Below are positions 1 through 10,150 of a stretch of 64,000 nt of DNA, one piece after another. Under the pieces are notes generated by a model. It searched no databases. It was not told the DNA's origin and saw nothing but the letters and a program-made list of their open reading frames with translations. How positions within the stretch are numbered: position 1 is the first letter of the stretch; each line of letters begins with the position of its first letter. A program made the translations under genes and the position numbers. This DNA comes from Lepidostoma basale (Eukaryota > Arthropoda > Insecta > Trichoptera > Lepidostomatidae), in assembly GCA_022606425.2 (NCBI GenBank), contig JAHDVF020000463.1, positions 62,001 through 126,000 of the forward strand. The letters are read 5' to 3'.

Positions 1-240
1 ACATGCACCTCGAGTCATGTAAGTCAAATCATACACATAAGTTGAATCATACACGCACATCGAGTCATGCACACCTCTAGTCATACATGCGTGTATGCAC
101 ATTGGGTCATACGCGAGACCTTAACCCACGCAAGCCGAATCATACACTCATGTCAAGTCATGCACACCTCGAGTCATGCGCACCTCAAGTCATATGCGCA
201 CCTTGAGTCATGCGCGCACCTCGAGTCATACATGGACATT
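1..240. repeat. Degenerate ~18-20 bp minisatellite
   Basis: The core CACCTCGAGTCATGC recurs with substitutions about a dozen times, separated by short CA/CG-rich spacers. It can be read through on the plus strand but has no protein-like composition. The array runs off the left edge, so its full length is unknown. Confidence 0.75.
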
Positions 241-474
241 GAAAGAGACATCTGGAAAGAGTACTACCTCACTGACGTCAACATATTTAGGTTATTTCTG
301 ATATGTAAGATTTTTTGATTTCATATTTTCTTTGTTACACCGTTTTTTGTGCCCAAATGAGTCGCCTAAATGTTTTTCGTTTGTTGTCTCATTTGTGTCA
401 TGTATAAAAAAAAAAATTGAGTCATACACGCACATCGTACCAGTTCCACTTTTGTTAATAATAAAAAGTAATAC

Positions 475-608
475 CCGTTGGAAAGGCAGCTGGAGGCTGT
501 GGCCAAGAGCGTGGAATCGGAGTACCCAAGGCAGCGGTAGATGGCCTTGTCTATGGACGGCCGCAGGTCCTCCACATCCCGGCGGGACAGGTGTGCCGAA
601 GATGACAT
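475..608 (-). CDS. PWI-domain exon, Prp3 (U4/U6 snRNP) N-terminus-like, partial
   Basis: On the minus strand an ATG at 608 opens a 44-residue stretch beginning MSSSAHLSRRDVEDLRPSID and continuing KAIYRCLGYSDSTLLATA. It resembles the N-terminus of PRPF3, which starts with a PWI motif and acts in the U4/U6.U5 tri-snRNP during splicing. The hallmark Trp of PWI is Ser here (RPSI). The frame runs into a possible 5' splice site, GG|GTATTA at 474, and a pyrimidine-rich tract ending in TGCAG lies about 15 bases upstream of the ATG. Later exons would lie left of position 1. It could be a live first coding exon or a relic; the family call comes from pattern recognition only. Confidence 0.42.
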
Positions 609-660
609 GGCTTCCGAAGATCACTGCAGAAAAAACATACAAAATTTTTAACTAGCTAAC

Positions 661-835
661 AATCACGCCCTCTCTCCGAATGGGCAGGCAGAAATAATGG
701 ACTGCAACACTTTTCTTTCCTGACACACTTCTCTCGCTTCCTCGACAAGTCGATTTCTCCGGCTCCTCACGTGGCCGACATTCAAAATTTCATTTATTTG
801 ATCGTACCATGTTTTCCTCGGTCATCCTCTTTCCA
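661..835 (-). mobile_element. RTE-like LINE 3' tail fragment
   Basis: On the minus strand this is a decayed version of the C-terminal tail found repeatedly in this window (motifs GRPRKTW, then a Cys/Val/Trp-rich end such as [14 protein letters not shown]). It carries frameshifts and stops and represents the 5'-truncated 3' end of a non-LTR retrotransposon. Confidence 0.7.
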
Positions 836-839
836 GGGG

Positions 840-1376
840 AGCTATGCTTCGCCCTGTATGGCGTTCCGGTATCATTTCGAGAAAGCTCAAGCTCCAAATA
901 TTCAGCAGTAGCGTTAAAAGCGTACTGCTGTACGGATGTGACACTTGGAAATCTACCGCGGACGTTATTGGAAAACTCCAGGTGTTTATATTATAGATAG
1001 CTGCCTTCACTCAATATTCAACATCTATTGGCCCCAAATAGCCTCCAGTGTCAAATGCCGTTCTCTGGACCATGGCAGGCGAAAAGACAATTAGAGAACA
1101 AGTCGCTAGACGCAAATGGCAGTGGATCGGTCACACTCTGAGACGGAACCCAGCCTGCATCGCTCAGGGCGCACTAGACTGGTCCCCTGTGGAGGGAAAG
1201 AGAAAGCGAAGCAGACCTAGAGCCACCTGGGGAAGAGCCCTGCAGGACGAGGTTAAGGTTGCAGGCCTCACTTGGGATGATGTTAGGCATCAGGCATGCG
1301 ATAGAGTCGGGTGGAGAAGGTTCCTTGAAGCCCTATGCACCACGGAGGTGTGACAGGACAAAAAGAAGAAGAAAGA
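840..1376 (+). mobile_element. RTE-like LINE, C-terminal ORF2 tail with (GAA)n end
   Basis: The open stretch 1048-1353 encodes the tail of a reverse-transcriptase ORF with the motifs VARRKWQWIGHTLRRNP and RPRATWGRALQDEV, ending in a stop. A frameshifted upstream part (840-1005) encodes the preceding motif, SVLLYGCDTWK-like. It finishes in a (GAA)n run, the usual 3' end of this family here. A sister copy of the same subfamily is at 55570-55795. Confidence 0.85.
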
Positions 1377-1650
1377 AGAATACCACGTTTTCCTCGGTCA
1401 TCCTCTATTTCCCGTTCCATTTACATCATTAACATTTCTTTCCGTGTGTCCAAACCATCTTAATGATCCTTTCATTATTTTGTTCATAACACTTTCATTT
1501 GCACCGCATTCACTTCTTATATTTTCATTCGACACTATCATACACAGATTTTTCACATTCGTCTGAGAGATCTCATTTCTACTGCATTTATTCTACTTTC
1601 ATCCTTCTCTTGCCAGTTCCATGCTTCACTTCCATACATAAGGGTCGGTA
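1377..1650 (-). mobile_element. RTE-like LINE tail fragment
   Basis: This is the minus-strand relative of the tail at 4715-5238, covering the segments that read [20 protein letters not shown] and RKTWY-like. It is interrupted by substitutions and small indels and ends abruptly on both sides. Confidence 0.7.
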
Positions 1651-1779
1651 CAAGAAATCCAAAATTTTAACCAATAGCAAATACAACCAATGAAGCTAGT
1701 ATTATAAATATATGATAGAATAACGAAATAAGGAAAAAATTTAAGGCAGATGATTGCACCATAAGTAAACCTCAACAAA

Positions 1780-2620
1780 CCATCACGCCGTTTCACTGAA
1801 AGGGTAGGCAGAGAGAATAGTTGATTCTTCAGACTCCTAACATGGCCAAACTTTAAAATGATTAATCTGGTCATGCCAAGATTTCCTGGGTCTTCCTCGA
1901 TTTCTTTTTCCATTCACACTATTTGTCTTTATAGGAGAAACAAGGACATGAGGACTGACAGCAAGGTGCATCTATAAGACCTGTGTGCGACCAATCCTCA
2001 CATATGGCATTGATTCGAGGGCAGACACTGTCAAGACAAAGAGCATGCTCAGGACAACACTCCGCGCTATAGCTGGCAAGACCCTATGCGACCGAGTTAG
2101 GAATACAGCAATCCGAGAAATCTGCGAGGTCCAAGATGTGGTCAGATGGGGACGTCAAAGACGACGATACTGGCATCAACACGTAGAAAGAATGAGCTCA
2201 AATAGGATACCACCCATAGCTCTCCGTGGAACGCCAAACCGACAACGCCGACCAGGAAGACCCCCGAAACGGTGGAGAGAAAGCTGGAGTTCAGCGTCTC
2301 AAGAGGACCCGCCTGAAATAACAGACTCCTGAGTCTATCAAAAGTGAAGAAGAAGAAGACTACTCGTCCATTCATTCGGTATGTCCAAACCATTATAGTG
2401 ACCTTTTATTAATTTTATTTAGGACGCATTTGTCTGCTTACATTCGTTTCTAACTTCTGCATTCGATATTCTATCATACATTGTTTTTCCGCAGTAATCT
2501 CATTTCGAAGTCAATTATCCTACTTTTATTCTTATTTTGCTAGCTCCAAACTTCACTTCCATGCATAAGCATTGGTCTTAAAACTCCATTATGCACTGCC
2601 ATCTTTCTTTAATCAGTAAA
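1780..2620. mobile_element. Nested RTE-like tails: plus copy inside a minus copy
   Basis: Minus-strand tail sequence at about 1780-1915 and 2366-2620 belongs to one element. Between them a plus-strand tail (1921-2365) reads [32 protein letters not shown] and RPPKRW and ends in GAAGAAGAAG. The plus copy is a close relative of the one at 17476-18085. It lacks a few codons present there (TEMKT-like segment missing), so it is a deleted copy. Confidence 0.75.
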
Positions 2621-2639
2621 TTCCTGTTTATAGTGATGA

Positions 2640-4230
2640 TTTTGAGTGCACTTTTAATTTTGATTCCAGCGCATACATCTATTCAAATCAGAAAGATTCT
2701 TAGCAATGTATTGAGCCACTCCAATCATCTTATCATGTTCCATTAGCTCGGGTATATAAACAGTTTGATTCTCGCTACATTTGATAGTGCCTTAGCAAGG
2801 ACAGACGTGTCATTCCCATAGAATATAATTAAACTAGTATAAAACAGACGTTTTCATTCGTATTAATTATTTAATATGGAGTTTTACATCATTGTTTAAG
2901 ATACAATAGACAGTTAACAATGTATGAAGCCACTCCAATCATCTTATCATGTTCCATTAGCTCGGGTATATAAACAGTTTGATTCTCGCTACATTTGATA
3001 GTGCCTTAGCAAGGACAGACGTGTCATTCCCATAGAATATAATAAAACTAGTATAAAACAGACGTTTTCATTCGTATTAGTTATTTAATATGGAGTTTTA
3101 CATCATTGTTTAACCCTTAACGTACCGTGTTCAAAACAAAACGCTCGCTCCCATGTGGTAAGTTCAGTTTACCGCTAACTTTATCTAAATATCAAGCATA
3201 TGACTAGATGAATCAAAATTTAATTTATGTCATCTTGTAGGGAATTTCATTAGGAATAGATCGATATATAACATACATGGATTATTTGAAAAACATATCA
3301 TTATTAATTTTTTTCTGGAACCATGCGATTTCTGATATGTAATGCGTCATAGCATACGAGCGACTAAACATCAGGTATAAACTTGTCTGCGCGCCGCGGC
3401 CGGCGGGGCGAAGATAAAGGCACCTAGGCAAAATGTATAGTACGTTCAAGACAACGAGTACGCATTAATATTTGTCCCTTTTGGTAAAGTGTTAATATTT
3501 TCACAGTTCTGATATTATTAAGTTGCGTCCTGCGTTTCCGTCCACAGTGGTATTATTACGTACATATTGAAAAGGTCAAAGATATAATTTATAATACGTT
3601 CAAAACAGCGAGTAAGTATTTGTCACTTTTGATAAAGTTGTAAATATTAGCAAAACAAATTCTACCTTAACACGAATGAAGGTGAGGGCAGTCTTAGAAA
3701 ATATTTTTTTTTGGGATGAAGGAAGTAATTTTTTGCTTTTTTTTTTATTACGAAATATTGAAAACACTTCAATGGAGGATTACAATTTTTTTTATAATAT
3801 TAGGGTCCATAGGTTTTAAGAAAATCAACTTTAAATTGGCAGTGGAAACTCAATTTACCACATGGCAACGCGACGGTTAAGATACAATAGACAGTTAACA
3901 ATGTATGAAGCCACTCCAATCATCTTATCATGTTCCATTAGCTCGGGTATATAAACAGTTTGATTCTCGCTACATTTGATAGTGCCTTAGCAAGGACAGA
4001 CATGTCATTCCCATAGAATACAATAAAACTAGTATAAAACAGACGTTTTCATTCGTATTAATTATTTAATATGGAGTTTTACATCATTGTTCAAGATACA
4101 ATAGACAGTTAACAATGTATGAAGCCACTCCAATCATCTAATCCTGCTCCATTAGCTCGGGTATATAAACAGTTCGATTTTAACTACATTTGGTAATAAC
4201 TTAGCAAGGACAAACATGTCTTTCACATAG
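2640..4230 (+). repeat. 214-bp tandem repeat array, four copies, interrupted
   Basis: The marker GCCACTCCAATCATCT starts at 2715, 2929, 3910 and 4124. The first and second pairs are each exactly 214 bp apart. Each unit contains AGCTCGGGTATATAAACAGT, GTGCCTTAGCAAGGACAGAC and TATGGAGTTTTACATCATTG. The fourth copy decays after about 4200. The gap between copies two and three is caused by the 763-bp insertion listed separately. Parts of the unit reappear in foldback elements near 45050 and 51840. Confidence 0.92.
3114..3876. mobile_element. piggyBac-type non-autonomous element (TTAA target duplication)
   Basis: The element begins CCCTTAACGTACCGTG and ends GGCAACGCGACGG, with TTAA directly on both sides (3110-3113 and 3877-3880). 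The neighbouring repeat copy shows the unoccupied site, GTTTAAGATACAATAG at about 2896, so the insertion boundaries are certain. A subterminal block, CCATGTGGTAA followed by an AGTTT-containing stretch, occurs inverted at the two ends. No transposase is encoded. TTAA duplication and a CCC-type terminus are piggyBac traits; the exact ends are not perfect inverted repeats. Confidence 0.85.
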
Positions 4231-4249
4231 AATAGATATATATCATTGG

Positions 4250-4690
4250 GTTGATAACAACAGAATAAGTTTAACATTTTTACTATAAAATTCATATCAA
4301 ATCTAACACAAAATTAGTCAAATTTACGAAAAAAATATAACATATAGGTTATGACACCAAAACACTCACACAAGCCTGCAAAATGAACATTTACGCGTAA
4401 AACCAGTATGTGAAAACTATAAATATATTTTGAAATATAAAACAATCATATAGAATTTAGTTTCGATCCTAATATATATAATTTATTAAATTTAAAACGA
4501 CGCGGCACAAACGTTGGAAAACGTATAATGTCAAAATAATCCATAGAAAAAGCAAATTAAAGATGCGGAGCTGTTAGTTATAGAATAATGATAAACGAAG
4601 ATTGGTCGTAATTAATAGCAATTGCAAAAGTAGGAACAAAATATTTCAAATATTTATTTTTCTGCAATGATACTGATTCGTAGGTATTCC
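4250..4690. other. AT-rich spacer, nothing recognised
   Basis: This stretch is AT-rich and has stops in all frames. I saw no repeat, gene or element boundary in it. Confidence 0.6.
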
Positions 4691-4699
4691 ATATACTAA

Positions 4700-5240
4700 C
4701 TAACTAACTTACCATCACGCCGTCTCCCCGGAGGGGTAGGCAGAAAGAATGGAACGCCACACTGTTCTGTCCTGACATACGTCTCTCGATTCCTCTACAT
4801 TCATACATATTGTCATGCACGCACGTCGATTTTTCCGACTCCTCACGTGACCGACCTTCAATATTTGATTGATTTGATCGTGCCACGTTTTCCTCGGCCT
4901 TCCTCTATTTCTAGCTCCGTTCACGCCGTTTACATATACCTTCTTAACCATTCTGTCTTCACTCATTCTTTCCATGTGTCCAAACCATCTTAATGACCCT
5001 TTCCTTATTTTGTTCATAACACTTTCATTCGCACCACATTCACTCTTATACTTGCATTTGTCACTCTATCATATACAGATTTGCCACACATTCGTCTTAG
5101 AGATCTCATTTCTACTGCATTTATTCTACTTTCATCCTTCTTTTGCCAGTTCCATGCTTCACTTCCATATATAAGGGTCGGCACAAGAACACCATTGTGC
5201 ACTGCCATCTTAGCTTTTATAGTATCGCAAAGCCTCAATA
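4700..5240 (-). mobile_element. RTE-like LINE 3' tail
   Basis: Two overlapping minus-strand frames (5238-5014 and 5017-4715) together encode the tail, with the segments [60 protein letters not shown] and [14 protein letters not shown] frameshift separates them. This is one of the best preserved members of the most abundant family in the window. Confidence 0.85.
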
Positions 5241-5309
5241 TGATATATCAGTCAGCAAAACAAAAAATCTCCCAATATCCAGACAACCTACATGATGTAA
5301 GCTGACTGT

Positions 5310-5850
5310 CGATGAGCTTCAGATATTTGGAAGTAAAGATCTGCCGTCATAATGACCTTTGAACTAAAGAACGAGAACAAGTCAATAAAGCCTCTGCCGT
5401 ATCAAGGTGTCTGAAGAATCTGGTCTGGAAGAATAAACACATGCGTATTGACAGCAAGATCAGAATTTATAAGACATAAGTGCAACCTATCATGACGTAT
5501 GCTGTAGAGACGCGGGTTGATACTGTGCGAACCAAGGGTCTATTAAGAACATCTGAGATGAAGATATTCAGATCCATTACTGGAAAAACGCAACGCAGAC
5601 ATAAAAAAAAGCTGAAAGAAATAGAGGATATCGTTGGGTGGAGTAGATCCAGAAGAAGATACTGAAGGGACCATGCAGCCAGAATGGATAGTGACAGACT
5701 CGTATATACTGCCACTTACGAAATCCCCTCCGGACACCATTCACCTGGAAGACCGCCTAAGAGATGGAGGGACGGTTGGACCTCAGCATCCCAGAAGGCA
5801 TGATTTCTGTTTCACAGATCGTCAGAAATGTTAAAAGAAATAGAATAAGA
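5310..5850 (+). mobile_element. RTE-like LINE tail, decayed
   Basis: The plus strand reads segments such as MTYAVETRVDTVRTKGLLRT and MKIFRSITGKT, the counterpart of the subfamily at 17476-18085. Deletions and stops have removed the end. Confidence 0.7.
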
Positions 5851-5884
5851 TACTGATTAGATGTATATTTACTGAGGTTTATTC

Positions 5885-6205
5885 TTCTTTCTTTTTTTTC
5901 TTTAACAGCCGTTGTCGTCCACTGCTGGACATAGGCCTCCCCCATACTTCTCCATGTATGACATGTCATACGGGGGGTGGTTGGCATTACAACGCCACGC
6001 TTGCCAGACGGGTTGGCGAGGTGTCCTTCCACGTTAGCCTATGCATCAATATTATCCACCGAGGTTATTCACACTCGATCTCTAACATTTCACATAGTTT
6101 CCAGGGGAGACAAAAGTCGAGGAGGTGTGGATAGGTACTTGGGATCAGATCAATCCTCCAGCGTAGCATGGCCATCACCACGGTGATGGCCATGCACCGC
6201 TCGAA
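5885..6205 (-). mobile_element. LINE tail fragment ending in AYVQQW
   Basis: On the minus strand the fragment reads RSMGEAYVQQWTTTAVKE, the extreme C-terminus of another RTE-like subfamily. Its distal part contains the perfect 14-bp inverted repeat at 6167-6196. Confidence 0.6.
6167..6196. repeat. Perfect hairpin, 14-bp stem, 2-nt loop
   Basis: GCATGGCCATCACC is followed by AC and then its exact reverse complement. The stem is GC-rich for this region. It probably belongs to the surrounding decayed element, but the short loop would make it a strong cruciform or RNA hairpin. Confidence 0.9.
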
Positions 6206-6639
6206 GAGTCAATAGGATCCCCCTTTATTCTTATTTCTTAGGTTTATTATTATTACTTCTGAGGTTTATTCTTATTTCTTCGTTTCTTCATTATTGAGGG
6301 TCGTGGTTCATGGAACTGCCCGTGGCTAAGACAAAACGCATCCAATCATCTCTCTTCTCCGCAGCTTGCACCGCTGAGTAGAGTTCTCCTCCAGTCATCT
6401 CTTCAATCTAATCGCGCTATTGCGCAGGAGATTTACGTCTATTATTACCACAGAGCTATTGGCGAACAATTAAAAAGAAACCCCAAAAGGATTAGAAGTG
6501 GAACGTCCGGGATTTTTTATTACAACTAGGAAAAATAAACATGATAGAAAAATATGTGGAGCGCATTAGTATCGAAATATTGATGGTTGCGGTATTAATT
6601 TTGTAAAACTCCATTATTAATTTAAGTGGGGAAAAGTAC

Positions 6640-6840
6640 CACCTTCTCCAACTGATATTGGAGGGGAAAATTGAGGAACGCCGAGGGCCCAGTATGAGAC
6701 AGATGTCCTGGCTGCGAAACGTGAGAGAGTGGACCGGCTTCCGAAGTGTGGAGTAGCTGTTCCGAGCGGCACAGGACAGAGACAGGTTCGCCGAGGTGAT
6801 CGCCAACGTTAGGGAGACCCGACAGGGCACTTGAAGATGA
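6640..6840 (+). mobile_element. LINE C-terminal tail remnant
   Basis: The plus strand reads GKIEERRGPSMRQMSWLRNV, then a REWTG segment, a stop, and LFRAAQDRDRFAEVIANV. This is the end of a further retrotransposon subfamily. One internal stop marks it as dead. Confidence 0.6.
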
Positions 6841-6925
6841 AGATTAATTTACAATAGTAAACACGATTCTTCAATGGTTTTACTAGGATTTAATTTATAT
6901 AAATAGTTGTGACAAATTTGTTTCG

Positions 6926-6985
6926 CCTTGCGACGGCATTCTCAAACTGACTGATCAGTTTGAGAATGCCCTCGCAAGGCCTATA
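6926..6985. repeat. Long foldback palindrome
   Basis: GGCATTCTCAAACTGA, a four-base CTGA loop, and the exact reverse complement form a 16-bp stem. The pairing extends outward after a single C mismatch through GCCTTGCGA and TCGCAAGGC. Weaker versions of the same hairpin with different loop-proximal bases occur near 45050 and 51888, next to the ACATGTCATTCCCA block. Confidence 0.9.
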
Positions 6986-7056
6986 ATTACCTATAGAATT
7001 TTCTGCTATTTCATTCATGTACTTAATTATAATCAAATATATTCACTGGCCAGTAA

Positions 7057-7266
7057 TTATGGAACATCTTCAGTACCTTTATTTACCCTAAAATAAATTC
7101 TATGAATTGTTTTTAACATAAATAAGAAACCTATAGGATTCAGGTAGGCTCCGCACGGGCGCACATAATTTATAATCGTGCCAAACGTAAACATCGACAA
7201 TTCTACGCCAGCTATTTTTCTATGCGATTCACTTGTTTTGACATTAGCCGGCTGTTTCAACATTAT
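7057..7266 (-). CDS. Unrecognised small ORF, 69 aa
   Basis: From the first ATG the frame encodes 69 residues, beginning MLKQPANVKTSESHRKIA and containing a hydrophobic stretch ending in GAYLNPIGFLFMLKTIHRIY. It lies divergent to ALG10, with about 500 bp between the two starts. I recognise no family. Its composition is protein-like for an AT-rich region, but it is short and could be a chance frame or an exon. Confidence 0.25.
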   Translation of the reverse strand: MMLKQPANVKTSESHRKIAGVELSMFTFGTIINYVRPCGAYLNPIGFLFMLKTIHRIYFRVNKGTEDVP

Positions 7267-7299
7267 CGGATAGATTTGACACCGTGGCAAAGATTTAGA

Positions 7300-7782
7300 A
7301 TTGCTGTGAATTAACTTAAAAGCATATCAATATCATATAAACATATAATCACGAGTTGTTGGATGATTTTGCTGGGAAGCCGTGATTTGAAAATGGACTA
7401 AAACAAAATCGAATGCCTCAAAATGAAATTCATCTGTTTCTAAGGATTAGGTGGATTTCTAAGAATCTTTTGCTGCATATCAAAGTGACACAGATAGAAC
7501 ATCGTGGAATATAAACTATCTTCCGTATATGTGATGTGGGAATACTTAGACAATTCTAATAGTGAAGAGTGAATTTAAAATTAATATACGAAATTGACAC
7601 AAAATAACGCCATCTAGTAGCGCCTTTGTGAAGCTGAATATTTGAATTTTTATTCGAATTTTACGCGCTTCAAACGGCGGGAATTGTATATTTATAAGTA
7701 AATTGTATTTTTTAAATGGATTCTCAAGTTTAAAGCCGTTGTTTGTTGTGAATTATTGTGTATTACGTTTAAGATATTAAAA
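7300..7782 (+). promoter_or_regulatory. Upstream region of ALG10
   Basis: This AT-rich stretch precedes the ALG10 start and contains no gene. No clear TATA box stands out. On the minus strand at about 7609-7621 lies CTACTAGATGGCG, which differs by one base from the CTCF core CCACTAGATGGC. This could be an insulator-type site, but a match this short is weak evidence. Confidence 0.3.
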
Positions 7783-9102
7783 ATGGCTTCTGTGTCGTTT
7801 TATTCTGTTGTAATAACAGGTTTATACACTGTTGTTTCTTTGTATGTGTTTGAGCATGTTTATGAAGCTTCGGATATGATAATTGATGAGGAATTCCATC
7901 TTCCACAGGGAAAGGCGTATTGCTTAGGTAATTTTTCACACTGGGAACCAAAAATCACAACTCCACCGGGGCTGTATTTGATCTCAACGATCCTATCACC
8001 GATTCTTGGATGCTCTGTTCGCGGTTTAAGACTAACTAGTCTAATTATTTCCATCTTAGGTTTTGCCCTTTTGATCCGTCTGCGTGCTCCTCATCTCGCT
8101 ATTCTCCCTCCACTTTATTTTTTCTCGCATATTTATTATACGGATATAGCTTCGTTATACGTGCTTTTAACAGCGCTGAATAGTGCACGTACAAACCGCG
8201 TATATACCACGTTCTTCACCGCAATTTTATCCGTTTTTATCCGTCAAACAAACATCGTTTGGATCGCGTTCTATTTCGGTCATCTTTTGATTAAAAATCT
8301 AGTTACAACGCACAGAAAAACGATTGGTTTAAAAAGAATAACGATATACTCTTTCACGGACATAATTACATCGTTGTTTTTCCACGTAAAAACGTGTTTT
8401 GCGTCATTATATAAGATGACGTCTAAAAAAGATTTTAAAACGTTGTTTTCTCTATCGCTTGTGATGCTGTCGTTTGTCGCGTTTGTTTACGTGAACGGAT
8501 CGATAGTCCTCGGAGACAAATCGGCGCACGAAGCCTCGATCAATATCCCGCAATTGTTTTATTTCACCGTGTTTTATGCTACGTTTTCCGTTCCGGTTCT
8601 GCTGAACACTTTTAGAAGAGACATATTGTCTTTTATGTCGTCTTATAAAACCGTTGCGTTGCAAATGATGCTGTGCGCTGCCGTGGTCGCGTGCAACACG
8701 CAAGTTCATCCGTATCTCCTCGCAGACAATCGTCATTACATGTTCTATATTTGGAACAGATTTCTCGGTAGGTTTTGGTGGGCGAAATACAGTATAATAC
8801 CGATTTATGTCTATGTAGCTCGTAGCATTCATAGCTCCCTTCGTCAGAGAGGCGGGATCGGGTTCGAGCTGCCGTTCTTCATCTGTTTGGTGGCCTCTCT
8901 CGTCCCGCAGCGTCTTCTCGAACCAAGATATTTCATAGCTCCCTTTATCCTTCTGCGGATGCAGCTTCTACCCCAATCTCGCGTGCTGGTCGCTTCGGAA
9001 ATACTGTTATATCTAGCCATAAACGCGGCCACCTTACATATATTCCTCACAAAAGAAATCATTTGGAGCGATTACGACAGAGTGCAACGTTTGATTTGGT
9101 GA
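7783..9102 (+). CDS. ALG10: ALG10 alpha-1,2-glucosyltransferase, single exon
   Basis: A 439-residue multi-pass membrane protein. ALG10 adds the third and last glucose to the lipid-linked oligosaccharide (from Dol-P-Glc to Glc2Man9GlcNAc2-PP-dolichol) in the ER lumen, the step before transfer to protein. Family hallmarks are visible: DEEFHLPQ at residues 35-42, ITTPPGLY at 58-65, FIRQTNIVW in the middle, and LLEPRYFIAPFILLR near the C-terminus. Length is close to the usual ~450-470. The start is the ATG at 7783, in the context AAAATGG; the frame extends nine codons further upstream without an ATG. The coding region has no intron and no lesion, and looks functional. A transposable element begins 60 bp after the stop. 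Confidence 0.93.
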   Translation: MASVSFYSVVITGLYTVVSLYVFEHVYEASDMIIDEEFHLPQGKAYCLGNFSHWEPKITTPPGLYLISTILSPILGCSVRGLRLTSLIISILGFALLIRLRAPHLAILPPLYFFSHIYYTDIASLYVLLTALNSARTNRVYTTFFTAILSVFIRQTNIVWIAFYFGHLLIKNLVTTHRKTIGLKRITIYSFTDIITSLFFHVKTCFASLYKMTSKKDFKTLFSLSLVMLSFVAFVYVNGSIVLGDKSAHEASINIPQLFYFTVFYATFSVPVLLNTFRRDILSFMSSYKTVALQMMLCAAVVACNTQVHPYLLADNRHYMFYIWNRFLGRFWWAKYSIIPIYVYVARSIHSSLRQRGGIGFELPFFICLVASLVPQRLLEPRYFIAPFILLRMQLLPQSRVLVASEILLYLAINAATLHIFLTKEIIWSDYDRVQRLIW

Positions 9103-9162
9103 TAAATTATATCCAAAAAGCAAGTGTCCAGAATTTTCGTAGGTTACAATTACGTGGTTACC

Positions 9163-9729
9163 CTAATGTGCAAAGGCAAATAGCCGCAAGTTAAAAATAG
9201 TATAATAGTTTTGAGATAAACAGGTTTATAGTTTTATTTTGTTTTTTGCTATATTTTATCATTTAAAATAAGTTTTCTTATGCAAACTAAGTTTTAAAAG
9301 TAAGAATACAGTTCTTAGAAATGATTAAGACGTGTTTTCCTTATAAAAAGTATAGTAAGCTTCATATTATTAAAGAAAATGTGTTTTGCCGCCACATATT
9401 AGCTAGACCGTCGCACAAATAATTTGGTAATGGGCCGCAATTTAAGTTGCCGTCATTTGCCAGGATACATATTGTGTCGCAGCAAAAGGCCGCAAGTTTT
9501 GGCTGTGCCGTGGTAAAAAGCAGCAACTTAAAATGATGCTTTTTGCCAAAAACATGTATCAAATTAATACAATTGTGCGGCTATTGGGATAGTGAATATC
9601 TCAGTAAAGGAAAGAGATGGAGAAAGATCTGTGATTGTGTATGATAGAGGCCAGTTATAAGAATGCTGTGAGCCGTGTTACGCCAAACAGCCGCAACTTA
9701 AGTTACGGCTAGTTGCCTTTACACATTAG
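9163..9729. mobile_element. MITE-like element with TACC target duplication
   Basis: The ends are inverted repeats of about 30 bp: left CTAATGTGCAAAGGCAAATA, right the reverse complement with four substitutions. TACC flanks it directly on both sides (9159-9162 and 9730-9733). Internal copies of GCCGCAA(C/G)TTAA recur. The 567 bp carry no ORF of note. A four-base duplication fits Chapaev-, Ginger- or Sola-type elements better than hAT or Tc1. It sits in the presumed 3' UTR of ALG10. Confidence 0.85.
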
Positions 9730-9742
9730 TACCGTAGTACAT

Positions 9743-9975
9743 ATGTTAGCTATTTTTCGATATAGTCGCCATTCCTCTCAATGCAGGTGGTGAAGCAAGG
9801 TATCAACTTTTTGATGCCTTCCTCAAAGTAGTTTCCCGCCAACCCCTTCGTCCACTTCTCCACCTTCTCCTTTACCTCCTCGTCGGTTGAAAACCCTTTT
9901 CCACCCATGTGCAGCTTCAGGGAGGTAAACAGATAGTAATCTGAAGGTGCTAGGTCAGGGGAATGCGCGGGATAG
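9743..9975 (-). pseudogene. Mariner/SETMAR-type transposase C-terminus
   Basis: The minus strand reads AHSPDLAPSDYYLFTSLKLH, followed by MGGKGFSTDEEVKEKVEKW and FTTCIERNGDYIEK, then a stop. SPDLAPSDY holds the third catalytic Asp of mariner transposases. The N-terminal two thirds are missing. It abuts the right end of the MITE at 9163-9729. Confidence 0.8.
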
Positions 9976-10150
9976 TTAAAATGTTGTATACAAGCAGTGT
10001 GAGTGGAAAGAGGAGCATGGCATAACCAAATTAATCACATGAAGCGTGCATGTTACGATGTATGAATGTGGAGGAAGCTAGAGAGGCAGGATATGGCAGT
10101 CCATCCTCTCTGCCTACCCCTCTGGAAATGGCGTGATGGTTATTTATTTA
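9976..10150 (+). mobile_element. RTE-like LINE tail fragment
   Basis: The last part of the common tail (CMNVEEARE-like, then a [13 protein letters not shown] end) is present on the plus strand with frameshifts. AT-rich sequence without features follows to about 10340. Confidence 0.65.

Noticed and set aside
332..655. Plus-strand 107-codon frame over the Prp3-like exon
   Set aside because: It is the complement of the better-supported minus-strand exon and has no protein-like features.
8452..8832. Minus-strand 126-codon frame within ALG10
   Set aside because: It is an antisense shadow of the ALG10 coding sequence.
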